In this document: positions 31,310-40,865 of the stretch, piece by piece
Layout of the letters: each line of letters opens with the position of its first letter
Numbering within the stretch: position 1 is the stretch's first letter
Assembly (NCBI RefSeq): GCF_003268885.1
Contig: NZ_QLSX01000007.1
Coordinates: 124,001 to 188,000 of the forward strand
DNA: 64,000 bases
Source of the DNA: Onishia taeanensis
Lineage (GTDB): Bacteria > Pseudomonadota > Gammaproteobacteria > Pseudomonadales > Halomonadaceae
Direction: 5' to 3'
The notes under the pieces: generated by a model
Told to the model about the DNA's origin: nothing
Databases searched by the model: none
The model's input: only the letters and a program-made list of their open reading frames with translations
Position numbers and translations under genes: made by a program

Positions 31310-31328
31310 TGCCCTGAACCGCAGGGCA
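31310..31328 (+). terminator. Weak hairpin after metH
   Basis: Perfect 7-bp inverted repeat TGCCCTG/CAGGGCA with a 5-base loop, 15 bases after the metH stop, not followed by a real T-run. Possible weak terminator. Confidence 0.4.
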
Positions 31329-31377
31329 CTTCGTTAGCTACGATTCAGCCGCTATCGACACCTCTGCGCTGCACGTC

Positions 31378-31402
31378 GGAGCCCGCCCTCAGGGTGGGCT
31401 CC
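31378..31402 (+). other. Strong hairpin 21 bases before the MATE exporter gene
   Basis: Eleven-bp stem with one G-T wobble (31378-31388 with 31392-31402) and a 3-base loop, ending 21 bases before the ATG of the MATE gene. It could act as a terminator of read-through from metH or as an mRNA structure at the leader of the exporter gene. Confidence 0.4.
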
Positions 31403-31423
31403 ATCACTTGACTGGAAGGCGGC

Positions 31424-32743
31424 ATGCTGCCCGAATCCTCACGACGAAATACCATCCTCAAGCTTGCGCTGCCGATCATTGCCGGCATGCTGTCGCAAAG
31501 CCTGCTCAACCTGATCGATGCCGCTCTGGTTGGTTCGCTGGGGGAAACGGCGCTGGCAGGTGTCGGCATCGGTGGCTATGCGATGTTCATGATCACCGCC
31601 CTGGTGTTCGGGTTGTCCTCTGGGGTCCAGGCACAGACCGCTAGGCGCCACGGTGAGCAGGACTGGCATAAACGCACCGATGCCCTGCATGCCGGCCTGG
31701 CCATTGCCCTGACGCTGGCCCTGCCGTTAACGGTGCTTTGTCTGTGGCAGGCACCGGCGTTGATTGGCTTGATCAACCCGGACACCGGGGTTCATGCCCA
31801 GGCCGTCGAGTACTTCCGCTGGCGCGTGGTCTCACTGGTACCGGTCGCGATGATCTTCTGTTTCAGAGGCTACTGGAATGGCGTTCAGCAGACCGGCATC
31901 TATCTGCGCATCATCCTGATCATGCATGTCGTGAATGTGCTGACGAGCATCGGGCTCATTTTTGGCTATGCGGGCCTGCCAACACTAGGTGCCGCCGGCG
32001 CCGGTGCGGGGACCAGCCTGTCCTTGCTGCTCGGGTTGATCCTGTGGGCCGTATATACCTCTCGACACGCTGGCCCCATCGGTGGCAGGTTCAATATCAC
32101 TACCCTGCTGACTACCCTGAAACTGGCCGCACCGCACTCTTTTCAGCAGCTATGGTTCGCCGGCGGGTACGCCGTGCTGTTCTGGATCCTTGGCCAGTTG
32201 AACACCGCAAGCGTCGCGGTGGGTCATGTACTGGTGAATCTGTCATTGCTGCTGATCCTGCCAGGTGTCGGCCTAGGGGTGGCGGCGATGAGCCTGGTGG
32301 GACAAGCGATGGGGCAGCAATCGAACCAGGACGCCCACCGCTGGGGCTGGGACGTGGTACGCATCGCCTGGATTTGCCTGGCCCTGCTCGCCCTGCCGAT
32401 GCTGATATTCCCCGATGTAGTGCTCGGCATCTTCCTGCATGACCCAGCCCTGGTGGCCCTCGGGCACCTGCCTCTTCAGCTGACCGCGCTGATGATGGTA
32501 CTGGATGTGTGCGCGCTGGTACTGGGCCAGGCCCTGCTCGGTGCGGGCGCCAATCGCACCGTGATGACGATGACGCTTGCAACCCAATGGCTGATTTTCC
32601 TGCCTCTGGCCTGGTGGGTCGGTGTAGCGCTGGGGCATGGCCTGCTGGGCATCTGGTGGGTTCAGCTCGGCTATCGTTGCTTGAATTCGCTGGGCTTTGC
32701 CGTCATTTGGCAGCGAGGCCACTGGCAACGGCTGGCCATCTAG
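31424..32743 (+). CDS. MATE family efflux transporter
   Basis: Inner-membrane cation-coupled exporter of 439 residues with about twelve helices in two related halves. The N-terminal IIAGMLSQSLLNLIDAALVG and FRGYWNGVQQTGIYLRI match the DinF-like branch of the MATE family. GGAAGG precedes the ATG. It stands alone between metH and the siroheme reductase unit. Substrate is unknown; drugs, dyes or metabolites are typical for the family. Confidence 0.88.
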   Translation: MLPESSRRNTILKLALPIIAGMLSQSLLNLIDAALVGSLGETALAGVGIGGYAMFMITALVFGLSSGVQAQTARRHGEQDWHKRTDALHAGLAIALTLALPLTVLCLWQAPALIGLINPDTGVHAQAVEYFRWRVVSLVPVAMIFCFRGYWNGVQQTGIYLRIILIMHVVNVLTSIGLIFGYAGLPTLGAAGAGAGTSLSLLLGLILWAVYTSRHAGPIGGRFNITTLLTTLKLAAPHSFQQLWFAGGYAVLFWILGQLNTASVAVGHVLVNLSLLLILPGVGLGVAAMSLVGQAMGQQSNQDAHRWGWDVVRIAWICLALLALPMLIFPDVVLGIFLHDPALVALGHLPLQLTALMMVLDVCALVLGQALLGAGANRTVMTMTLATQWLIFLPLAWWVGVALGHGLLGIWWVQLGYRCLNSLGFAVIWQRGHWQRLAI

Positions 32744-32823
32744 CGTCAGTCCGATCACACTCGACCGTCTGACGTCGAGATGGATCGGCTCTAATAACTC
32801 TTTAATTAAAATTTATGAACATT

Positions 32824-32840
32824 TATTCTTTCATAGAATA
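32824..32840. promoter_or_regulatory. AT-rich dyad TATTCT-N5-AGAATA upstream of siroheme reductase gene
   Basis: Inverted repeat with 6-bp arms in an AT-rich island (about 32795-32850), 75-90 bp before the reductase start. The composition would suit a LysR-type regulator such as CysB, but no clear consensus was identified. Confidence 0.3.
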
Positions 32841-32913
32841 TAAGGTTAGGAGTATCGTCGCCCATAAACGGCATCACTCCTTCATCACGCCCTGACCAGC
32901 AGGACACGACTGA

Positions 32914-34566
32914 ATGTATCGGTACGACAACTACGACCAGACCCTCGTCGATGAGCGGGTCACCCAGTTCCGTGACCAGATGAACCGCTACCTTGATGGC
33001 CGCCTGGGCGAAGAAGAATTCCGCCCGCTGCGCCTGCAGAACGGTCTCTATATCCAGAAATACGCGCCGATGCTGCGTATTGCGATCCCCTACGGCATGC
33101 TGTCGAGCGATCAGCTGCGTCGCCTGGCCTCGATTGCCCGGCGTTACGACCGGGGATACGGTCACTTCAGTACCCGTCAGAACCTGCAGCTCAACTGGCC
33201 GGCCATCGAGACGGTACCGGACATTCTCGGCGAGTTGGCCGAGGTACAGATGCATGCCATCCAGACCAGCGGCAACTGCATTCGCAACACCACTAGCGAT
33301 CAGTTCGCCGGCATCGCCGCCGATGAAGTAGAGGATCCGCGTCCCTGGTGCGAGCTGATTCGCCAGTGGTCGACGCTGCATCCTGAATTCGCCTTCCTGC
33401 CGCGTAAATTCAAGATCGCGGTCACCGGGGCCAGCGCCGACCGCGCCGCCATTCAGGTCCACGACATCGGCCTGCGCCTGTGGCGCGATGCCGAGGGCGA
33501 AGTGCGCGTTCGGGTGCTGGCCGGTGGCGGCTTGGGCCGTACGCCGATGATCGGCGATGTGGTTCGTGACGACCTGCCCTGGAAGCACCTGCTGACGTAT
33601 CTCGAAGCCTGCGTGCGCGTGTACAACCAGTTCGGCCGCCGTGACAACAAGTTCAAGGCCCGCATCAAGATTCTGGTCAAGGCCCTGGGCATCGAGGAAT
33701 TCCGTCGTCGCGTCGACGCCGAGTGGGAGCATCTCAAGGATGGCGCCCAGACTTTGACGCCTGCTGCCGTGGAAGCCGCCAAAACCCACTTCCCGGAACC
33801 CGAGCGCCGTCCGGTCAGCGAAGATGCCATCGCCGCCTACGAGCAAAAACGTCAGGAAGACCGTGCCCTTGCCCGCTTCGTGACCAATAACGTGACTGAT
33901 CACAAGGTGGCCGGCTACAAGGCCGTCACCCTGTCGCTCAAGCGTCGCGAGCTGGCCCCGGGCGATGTCACCTCGGACCAGATGGAGGCCGTGGCCGACC
34001 TCGCGGAGCGTTTCAGCTTCGGCGAGGTTCGCGTGACCCACGAGCAGAACCTGGTGCTATCCGACGTCCCCGTGGATCAGTTGGAAGCCCTCTGGCAAGC
34101 CCTCGACGAGCTGGGCATGGCTAACCCTACCGTGGGCACCCTCAACGATATCATCTGCTGCCCGGGCGGCGACTTCTGCGGGCTGGCCAATGCCGTGTCG
34201 ATCCCCATCGCTCAGGCCCTTCAGGAGCGTTTCGAGGACCTGGACTTCCTCTATGACCTGGGGCCGCTGGATCTCAACATCTCCGGGTGCATGAACGCCT
34301 GCGGCCACCACCATGTGGGCCACATCGGCATTCTGGGCGTCGACAAGAAAGGCGAGGAGTACTATCAGATCTCGCTGGGTGGCAACTCGACCGACGACGC
34401 CTCCCTTGGCAAGATCCTCGGTCCGTCGTTCTACCGCGAGGATGTCCCTGATGTGATCGACAAGGTGCTCAAGGTCTACGTCGAGTCGCGCCACGACGAC
34501 GAGCGCTTCCTCGATACCTACCGCCGCATCGGGATCAAACCTTTCAAGGAGCGGGTCTATGCCTGA
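32914..34566 (+). CDS. cysI: Siroheme Fe-S reductase (assimilatory sulfite reductase, nitrite/sulfite reductase family)
   Basis: Six-electron reductase of 550 residues with duplicated ferredoxin-like and siroheme domains. The 4Fe-4S/siroheme ligands are in IICCPGGDFCGLAN and ISGCMNACGHHHVG. The conserved GHFSTRQNLQLNW lines the active site in the first half. Pairing with a DUF934 gene is the usual context of the sulfite-reducing version in Pseudomonas-like bacteria, so sulfite is the likely substrate, although a nitrite reductase cannot be excluded by sequence reading alone. The next gene overlaps its end by eight bases. Confidence 0.9.
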   Translation: MYRYDNYDQTLVDERVTQFRDQMNRYLDGRLGEEEFRPLRLQNGLYIQKYAPMLRIAIPYGMLSSDQLRRLASIARRYDRGYGHFSTRQNLQLNWPAIETVPDILGELAEVQMHAIQTSGNCIRNTTSDQFAGIAADEVEDPRPWCELIRQWSTLHPEFAFLPRKFKIAVTGASADRAAIQVHDIGLRLWRDAEGEVRVRVLAGGGLGRTPMIGDVVRDDLPWKHLLTYLEACVRVYNQFGRRDNKFKARIKILVKALGIEEFRRRVDAEWEHLKDGAQTLTPAAVEAAKTHFPEPERRPVSEDAIAAYEQKRQEDRALARFVTNNVTDHKVAGYKAVTLSLKRRELAPGDVTSDQMEAVADLAERFSFGEVRVTHEQNLVLSDVPVDQLEALWQALDELGMANPTVGTLNDIICCPGGDFCGLANAVSIPIAQALQERFEDLDFLYDLGPLDLNISGCMNACGHHHVGHIGILGVDKKGEEYYQISLGGNSTDDASLGKILGPSFYREDVPDVIDKVLKVYVESRHDDERFLDTYRRIGIKPFKERVYA

Positions 34567-35077
34567 TCAACAGCCGACAGTGGCCCGTACGCTACTCAAA
34601 AAGGGCCAACCGGAAACCGACACCTGGGCGCTTTCCCGGGACACCGAAGCGCTGCCCGAGGCACGGCCGGCCATCGTGCCATTGGCGCTGTGGCTCGAGG
34701 CCGAAGCAGACAGCGCCCTGGCGCCCTGGCTTCCCAGCGACACGGCGCTCGATGGCGAACTCGCCGAGAAGCTTGCGTCCGCGCCGCGAATTGCCATCGA
34801 TTTCCCAGCGTTTACCGACGGGCGCGGGTACACCCTCGCTCGGATGCTGCGCGAACGCTTCGGCTATCAGGGTGAGATTCGTGCCATTGGCGATATACTG
34901 GTCGACCAGCTCTATTACATGAGCCGTTGTGGCTTCGATGCCCTGGCGCTGCGCGATGACCAGCTTCTTGAGGATGCACAGCGGGCACTGGGCGCCTTCA
35001 GCGTCAGCTACCAGCCTGGCGTCGATACCCACGAGGCGCTTTTCGAGCGTCGCCTGCGGGAAGGCAATCACTCCTGA
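34559..35077 (+). CDS. DUF934 protein associated with sulfite reduction
   Basis: Protein of 172 residues with the DUF934 core IAIDFPAFTDGRGYTLARML followed by RFGYQGEIRAIGDILVDQL. The family has no firmly established reaction; it is nearly always found just after a CysI-type reductase, and is presumed to help it, perhaps in electron supply since no CysJ is present. Its start overlaps the reductase stop by eight bases, so translation is coupled. The first 40 residues are variable. Confidence 0.87.
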   Translation: MPDQQPTVARTLLKKGQPETDTWALSRDTEALPEARPAIVPLALWLEAEADSALAPWLPSDTALDGELAEKLASAPRIAIDFPAFTDGRGYTLARMLRERFGYQGEIRAIGDILVDQLYYMSRCGFDALALRDDQLLEDAQRALGAFSVSYQPGVDTHEALFERRLREGNHS

Positions 35078-35107
35078 GCCACGCCATCACCGACGACTTG
35101 CATCATC

Positions 35108-35133
35108 AAGGGCCCGGCTATCGCCGGGCCCTT
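35108..35133. terminator. Hairpin between DUF934 gene and smrA
   Basis: Perfect 11-bp stem (35108-35118 with 35123-35133) and a TATC loop between two convergent genes. The T content after it is low, but the stem is very stable; shared terminator likely. Confidence 0.75.
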
Positions 35134-35172
35134 GGCGTTTCAGGGACATGATGTCATGTGGCTGAGTCATCC

Positions 35173-35757
35173 TCAGCCGCGACGCTTTTGCTGACGCTCG
35201 CGATTGTTGGCCCGCGCGCGTTCAGACTTTTTCAGCATGATCAGGGTTGCGCCTAGCCCACCCTGCGAAGCCGGGGCGGAGGCATAGGCCTGGACCTCCT
35301 CAAACTGAGCCAACCACTTGGCCAGATAAGAGCGCAGCACATTGGCGGGACTGTCGTCCTCCCGCCCTCGCCCATGCACCACCATCAGCGAGCGCAGCCC
35401 CTGGGCATGGGCCTCGCGAATAAAGCCGAACAGCTCTCGTCGACACTCGGCTAGCGGCCGGCGTTGCAGGTGCAGATGGGCCTCCGGCGGATAGCCGCCA
35501 TGACGCAGGCGCTCGACCACACCCAGCTGGATGCCGTCACGCCGATACTCGAGGGGATCGTGAGAGCCGACTACCTCGACAAAATCATCCGACAGGAAGT
35601 TGCCCTCGTCACCTGCCTGCTGTGCCGCTAGGCGTCGCGCTTGTTGTGCCTCGTTGGGCCCCTTGGGCCTCTGACTGACATCGGCCCGGTCCTTGCCCTT
35701 GGCAAGAGGGAGCACATCTCCCATCTGACGGCGAAATTCGCGATCCATCATATTCAT
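35173..35757 (-). CDS. smrA: Smr-domain protein, predicted DNA endonuclease SmrA
   Basis: Protein of 194 residues with a C-terminal Smr domain: LHLQRRPLAECRRELFGFI, then LMVVHGRGR and a final GATLIMLKKSER. The HGRGR loop and the LxLHL-type motif are those of nickase-like Smr proteins related to the MutS2 C-terminus. The N-terminal 70 residues are charged and without a recognised fold. The tail is basic (RERQQKRRG), suiting nucleic-acid binding. GGGAGG is eight bases before the ATG. It is divergent from the next gene with 80 bp between. Confidence 0.85.
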   Translation of the reverse strand: MNMMDREFRRQMGDVLPLAKGKDRADVSQRPKGPNEAQQARRLAAQQAGDEGNFLSDDFVEVVGSHDPLEYRRDGIQLGVVERLRHGGYPPEAHLHLQRRPLAECRRELFGFIREAHAQGLRSLMVVHGRGREDDSPANVLRSYLAKWLAQFEEVQAYASAPASQGGLGATLIMLKKSERARANNRERQQKRRG

Positions 35758-35837
35758 GGTGATAGCCTCCCGACGCGGCGATGTTCTGACTAGCGTTCAA
35801 GAAGCATGCCATGCCAGGATGAGCGCGCGAAGACCTG

Positions 35838-36284
35838 ATGACCTTAAAATCAACGATCAAGGCCACTTTTATGCGCGTCCTGAGATACGCTCTCGGTTCC
35901 ACGATCGGTACCATGTTGATCGCCGCCGGCTACCTGTGGTGGGTGCTGCTGAGCCCCTTCGGCTATGATCGCCCCGCTGAGCTGCCCCCGATACCGAGCG
36001 GCGAATATCAGGTGTTCGTCTATGGCACCTTGACCCACGCACCCGTTCGTTGGCTGGTCTATGGACGCACCGGCAGCCCCGAAGCGGCCAGTCTGCCGGG
36101 ATTTCGCAAGCGAGAGCTGGATCTGGTCGAGGACCGAAATCAGCGTGTCGATGGCATGGTGCTCCGCGTAGATGCTGAGGAGTTGGCAGACCTGGACCGC
36201 TATGAACGCCTGGGCCATCGCTATGAGCGAGTTCGCGTTCAACTCGATAATGGCGCCCAGGCATGGGTGTATCGACGTCTCTAA
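35838..36284 (+). CDS. Membrane-anchored gamma-glutamylcyclotransferase-like protein
   Basis: Protein of 148 residues with an N-terminal membrane helix (about 20-42, MLIAAGYLWWVLLS) followed by a GGCT-fold domain starting at YQVFVYGTLTHAPV. The YGTL loop is the substrate-binding motif of the family. A glutamate in DAEELADLDRYERLG may be the catalytic acid. Most family members are soluble, so the membrane anchor is unusual. A second in-frame ATG at 35871 would give a shorter head without changing the domain. Substrate unknown. Confidence 0.75.
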   Translation: MTLKSTIKATFMRVLRYALGSTIGTMLIAAGYLWWVLLSPFGYDRPAELPPIPSGEYQVFVYGTLTHAPVRWLVYGRTGSPEAASLPGFRKRELDLVEDRNQRVDGMVLRVDAEELADLDRYERLGHRYERVRVQLDNGAQAWVYRRL

Positions 36285-36447
36285 CGTGTTCGCCATGCCC
36301 CGTCGCTACTGATGCGTTTAAACAAGAAAGATAACGGTATAATTTTAAGAGTGGAATTTGACGCCAGCTGCATGGTTGTGGGGGCCTTGGGGGCCGCCTA
36401 CAATATCTGCCATTACTTGAGTACCACCGCATAAGGACCCTCGCGAC

Positions 36448-37449
<1,002 letters not shown>

Positions 37450-37450
<1 letters not shown>

Positions 37451-37863
37451 TGAGACAGCAGATGGAACGGATGGAAGATCAGCAAGGACTCGACACAATG
37501 GTCGACAAGAGCCGTCGACTGGTGATCACCAGCTATCTGGCCCTGCTAGTTCTGCTCAGCTATGGCGGCCTGGTCATGCATGACGTGCAAACCGATGGCT
37601 GGGGACCCTGGCTGGTGAGGGTGGTACCGTTGCTGCTGTTCCTGCCGTCGATCCTGGTCAAGCGAGCCCGCGGCCATGCCTGGCTGTGCTTCGTCAGCCT
37701 TCTTTACTTCATGCAGGGCGTGATGTTCGCCACCCTGCCCGGCCAGACGCTGTTTGGCCTGCTGGTCGCGGTGGCATCGCTGGCACTTTTCGTCGGTAGC
37801 CTGGGCTATGCACGCTTTCGTAGCCGCCAACTGCGCCATCAGTCATCTAGCCACCAGAAATGA
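37450..37863 (+). CDS. DUF2069 membrane protein
   Basis: Inner-membrane protein of 137 residues with about four helices (roughly 25-45, 58-72, 80-98 and 103-125) and short charged ends. The layout and the order next to wrbA fit the DUF2069 family, which has no known function. The start overlaps the wrbA stop by one base; a later ATG at 37498 is possible. It overlaps azlC by four bases (ATGA). Confidence 0.78.
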
Positions 37864-38624
37864 CCCCATTACCCCAGGCCGGCACCACCACTGGCCACCT
37901 CGCTAACTGGCGCTCGGCAGCAGTAACAACGCTGCCGGTCATGTTCGGCTATCTCCCGCTTGGGGCGGCCTTCGGCATCCTGGCAGTCGATGTCGGCATA
38001 CCCTGGTGGGCAGCGATCGCCATGTCGATCCTGATCTATGCCGGCGCCGGCCAATTTCTCGCCGTGGCGCTGCTCGCCAATCAGGCTGGCCTGATGGAAG
38101 TGGCGGTCGCCACCCTAATGCTCAACTCTCGCCATCTCTTCTATGGCCTGTCGCTGTTGCGCGCCTTCGCCGGCGCAGGATGGCGCAAACCCTACCTGAT
38201 TTTCTCGCTCACCGACGAAACCTATTCGCTGCTGACCTCGCATGAAGGCCATGCCGGGCAGGATCACGCCCAGGCCTTCAGGCTCAGCGCGCTGAATCAG
38301 CTATGGTGGGTGCTGGGCAGCCTCGCTGGGGTTTTGATTGGCAGCCAGCTTGCCTTCAATACCACAGGAATCGAGTTCGTACTGACCGCCTTATTCATCG
38401 TACTGACCATCGAACAAGCGCGACGACTGCGCCAGTGGCTACCTTTCATCGTCGCCATCTGTACGGCCCTGGGCGCCCTGGCATTGCTGCCTGAGCGCCA
38501 TATGCTGCTGGGAGCCATCGGCGCGGCCAGCCTTATCCTGTTAATCCAGTACCGGCTCGACTCGGCAAAACGACACCGTGCAAAACAACGCATTGCAGAA
38601 CAACAGCAGCGGGAGGCATCGTGA
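37860..38624 (+). CDS. azlC: AzlC family branched-chain amino acid exporter subunit
   Basis: Large subunit of an AzlCD-type amino acid exporter (the family includes YgaZ), 254 residues, about seven membrane helices. PVMFGYLPLGAAFGILA and NSRHLFYGLSLL are conserved hallmarks. Start and stop are both linked by four-base overlaps to the neighbouring genes. The last 25 residues are a charged helical tail facing the cytoplasm. Substrate is inferred from the family: valine, isoleucine or leucine analogues. Confidence 0.92.
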   Translation: MTPLPQAGTTTGHLANWRSAAVTTLPVMFGYLPLGAAFGILAVDVGIPWWAAIAMSILIYAGAGQFLAVALLANQAGLMEVAVATLMLNSRHLFYGLSLLRAFAGAGWRKPYLIFSLTDETYSLLTSHEGHAGQDHAQAFRLSALNQLWWVLGSLAGVLIGSQLAFNTTGIEFVLTALFIVLTIEQARRLRQWLPFIVAICTALGALALLPERHMLLGAIGAASLILLIQYRLDSAKRHRAKQRIAEQQQREAS

Positions 38625-38968
38625 ATCTGGATCCTTTGCCATTGCTCGGTTTCATCGCTGTATGTGCCCTGGCGACATTCTTGACCCGGGTCCTGCCCTT
38701 CATCGCCTTCTCTCGCCAGGCAGAACATCCACTGGTCATCCATCTGGGCCGTTACCTGCCGCCAGCGGTCATGTTGATTCTGGTTATCTACGCGATGCGT
38801 GACTGGCGCCCCCTGTCCGAGGGAGCCGCCAACCTCTCCGCCAATGGCTGGCCGATGATACTGGCCGGGCTGATCGTGGCTGGCATCCAGCTTTGGCGTC
38901 GAAATGCCCTGCTATCGATTCTTACCGGCACCGGCACCTACATGGGCCTGGTTCAGTGGATCGGCTGA
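38621..38968 (+). CDS. azlD: AzlD family branched-chain amino acid exporter subunit
   Basis: Small subunit of the AzlCD exporter, 115 residues with three or four membrane helices. CALATFLTRVLPFIAFSR and LPPAVMLILVIYAMRDW are typical. It uses a GTG start that overlaps the azlC stop by four bases (GTGA), so it is co-translated with azlC. It ends the run of linked genes before pdxH. Confidence 0.9.
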   Translation: MNLDPLPLLGFIAVCALATFLTRVLPFIAFSRQAEHPLVIHLGRYLPPAVMLILVIYAMRDWRPLSEGAANLSANGWPMILAGLIVAGIQLWRRNALLSILTGTGTYMGLVQWIG

Positions 38969-39059
38969 CGGTCATGCGTTGGCGAGGCGTGCACAAACAA
39001 CGGTTGAGCCTTCGCCTCGCAACGGCGAAGATAAAGAAAATGCAGAGGGAAAGATTGCC

Positions 39060-39701
39060 ATGACAAGGAACATTGCCGATATCCGGCGCGACTACGAAGG
39101 CGGCAGTCTCAATGAAGAGAATACGCCTGAAACACCCGAGTCACTCTTCGATGAGTGGCTGACCCTGGCACTCGATAGCGAGGGAGACGACGGCAACGCC
39201 ATGTCGCTTGCCACTGTCGATAGCCTGGGACGCCCCCATGCGCGCATCGTGCTGCTCAAGGGCTATGACGAGCGTGGCATGGTCTTCTATACCAATTACC
39301 AGAGCCACAAAGGCAGTGAACTTGCCACCGTTCCCCATGCGGCGCTGGTTTTTTGGTGGCCGTCGCTCAGCCGGCAGATCCGTATCGAAGGCCGGGTAGA
39401 ACAGGTCTCAGAGTCTGAATCGGATCAGTACTTCTCCAGCCGGCCGCGTGAGAGCCAGCTCGGCGCTTGGGTGGCCACTCAAAGCGTGGAAATCCCCGAT
39501 CGCCAGTGGATCGAGGAGCGCCAGGCGCGCTTCGAACAGGCTTATAACGGCCAGGATATCCACCGTCCCGCGCACTGGGGCGGTTACCGCCTTGTGCCGG
39601 AGATGATCGAGTTCTGGCAGGGCCAGCCCAGCCGGCTGCATGACCGCATCCGCTACCAGGCGCGCGAAGGAGAATGGTTCAAGGTGCGCCTGGCCCCCTG
39701 A
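39060..39701 (+). CDS. pdxH: Pyridoxamine 5'-phosphate oxidase
   Basis: FMN enzyme that oxidises pyridoxamine or pyridoxine phosphate to pyridoxal phosphate, 213 residues. RPHARIVLLKGYDERGMVFY, the NYQSHKGSEL phosphate loop and the end GEWFKVRLAP are diagnostic. The ATG at 39060 follows GAGGGA; upstream in-frame ATGs fall within azlD. It supplies the PLP cofactor needed by enzymes such as EctB. A strong terminator follows. Confidence 0.96.
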   Translation: MTRNIADIRRDYEGGSLNEENTPETPESLFDEWLTLALDSEGDDGNAMSLATVDSLGRPHARIVLLKGYDERGMVFYTNYQSHKGSELATVPHAALVFWWPSLSRQIRIEGRVEQVSESESDQYFSSRPRESQLGAWVATQSVEIPDRQWIEERQARFEQAYNGQDIHRPAHWGGYRLVPEMIEFWQGQPSRLHDRIRYQAREGEWFKVRLAP

Positions 39702-39763
39702 CACCTTCGGCGCAGATTTCCTTCCGGCTTAGCACCCGCAGAGTAAACATCGACCAGAAATGA

Positions 39764-39792
39764 CAGCGCCCGGCCAAATTGGCCGGGCGCTG
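39764..39792. terminator. Shared terminator between pdxH and proX
   Basis: Perfect 12-bp GC-rich stem (39764-39775 with 39781-39792) with an AAATT loop between two convergent genes. Only short T stretches follow, yet the position and stability support bidirectional termination. Confidence 0.8.
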
Positions 39793-39820
39793 TGCTTTCA
39801 GTGCTGCTAACTCGCCAAGA

Positions 39821-40699
39821 TTACTCGGCGTCCGGCAGCCACTGCTGAACCACGTCTTGGTTGTCGGCGACCCACTTCTTGGCACTCTCGTAGGGATCGC
39901 TGTCTTCTTCTTGGTTCATGAGCATGACTTCACCCATCTGCTCCGGTGTCCACTCGAAGTTATCGAGAATGGCATAGGCACCCGGCATATCTTCTTTCAG
40001 GCCGTTACGAGCAATGGTGTGAATCTGCTCGGCACCGCCGTAGACGTCCTTCGGATCCTCGAGATACTTGAGGTCCCAGCGAGCGAACATCCAATGCGGC
40101 GTCCAGCTGGTGACGACGATCTCTTCCTTGTTCTGGATGGCGCTAGCCAGCGCTGCCGTCATGGTCGCACCACTACCGCTGCGCAGATCGGCATCGAGAT
40201 CATACTCGTCAATCACGTCTTCGGTCAGGCTCATCAGGCCGGCACCCGGATCGATACCGATAATCTGGCCATCAATGGCGTCAGAGTTTTTATCGATGTC
40301 AGTGATCGTATCCATGTCGCTATAGGCCGGTACCACTAGGCCAAGCTTGGTGCCATCCAGGTTGGTACCCAGATCTTCGACGCTGTCTTTGACGCGATCG
40401 AAATAGTCTGCGTGGGTCGTGGGCAGCCAAGCCGCAACGATCGCATCCGCGTCACCATAGGACAGGGCCTGCCACATGGCAGCCGCTGAGAGCGATGACA
40501 TTTCAACGTCATAGCCCTGGTCTTCCAACACGGCACGCACCACGTTGGTGGAAGCGACTTCAGAAGCCCACTCGACGTAGGCGAGGGTTACGGTACCCTT
40601 CTCTTGGGCCTGCACCTGACCAGCTGCGACGGCCGTGCCAGCCGCCATCATCATGGCGCCAAGGCGCACACCGCGTGACAGAGTCTTGATATCGAACAT
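39821..40699 (-). CDS. proX: Glycine-betaine/proline-type substrate-binding protein
   Basis: Periplasmic binding protein of the OpuAC/ProX family, 292 residues, with a Sec signal ending near VQAQ-EK. The mature start VTLAYVEWASEVASTNVV and the segment TSWTPHWMFARWDLKYLEDP contain the tryptophans expected to box a quaternary ammonium ligand. It is last in proV-proW-proX and separated from proW by 166 bp with two hairpins. The likely ligand is glycine betaine, but other betaines or choline remain possible. Confidence 0.92.
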   Translation of the reverse strand: MFDIKTLSRGVRLGAMMMAAGTAVAAGQVQAQEKGTVTLAYVEWASEVASTNVVRAVLEDQGYDVEMSSLSAAAMWQALSYGDADAIVAAWLPTTHADYFDRVKDSVEDLGTNLDGTKLGLVVPAYSDMDTITDIDKNSDAIDGQIIGIDPGAGLMSLTEDVIDEYDLDADLRSGSGATMTAALASAIQNKEEIVVTSWTPHWMFARWDLKYLEDPKDVYGGAEQIHTIARNGLKEDMPGAYAILDNFEWTPEQMGEVMLMNQEEDSDPYESAKKWVADNQDVVQQWLPDAE

Positions 40700-40790
40700 C
40701 CTTCACCTCTCTATTGCTTATTGGTGTTGAGCAGGACCCCAGGATCACAACCCGACAGTCAAGAAAGACCTGAGCTGCGCCTGAACGTCC

Positions 40791-40853
40791 GCATGATGCA
40801 TATGCTTCACATCATGCAGCCCATCACACCTCGATACCGACAGGTGTGATGGG
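40791..40853 (-). other. Two hairpins in the proW-proX gap
   Basis: On the minus-strand transcript a perfect 12-bp stem (40820-40831 with 40842-40853, 10-base loop) comes first, followed by an 8-bp stem (40791-40798 with 40810-40817). They sit between the permease and binding-protein genes. No U-run follows. Likely RNA-processing or stability elements that raise proX expression over proW. Confidence 0.55.
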
Positions 40854-40865
40854 TCACGCAATACG

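Noticed and set aside
32806-34041. Minus-strand open frame of 411 codons opposite the siroheme reductase gene
   Set aside because: Antisense to a well-supported gene and without homology features.
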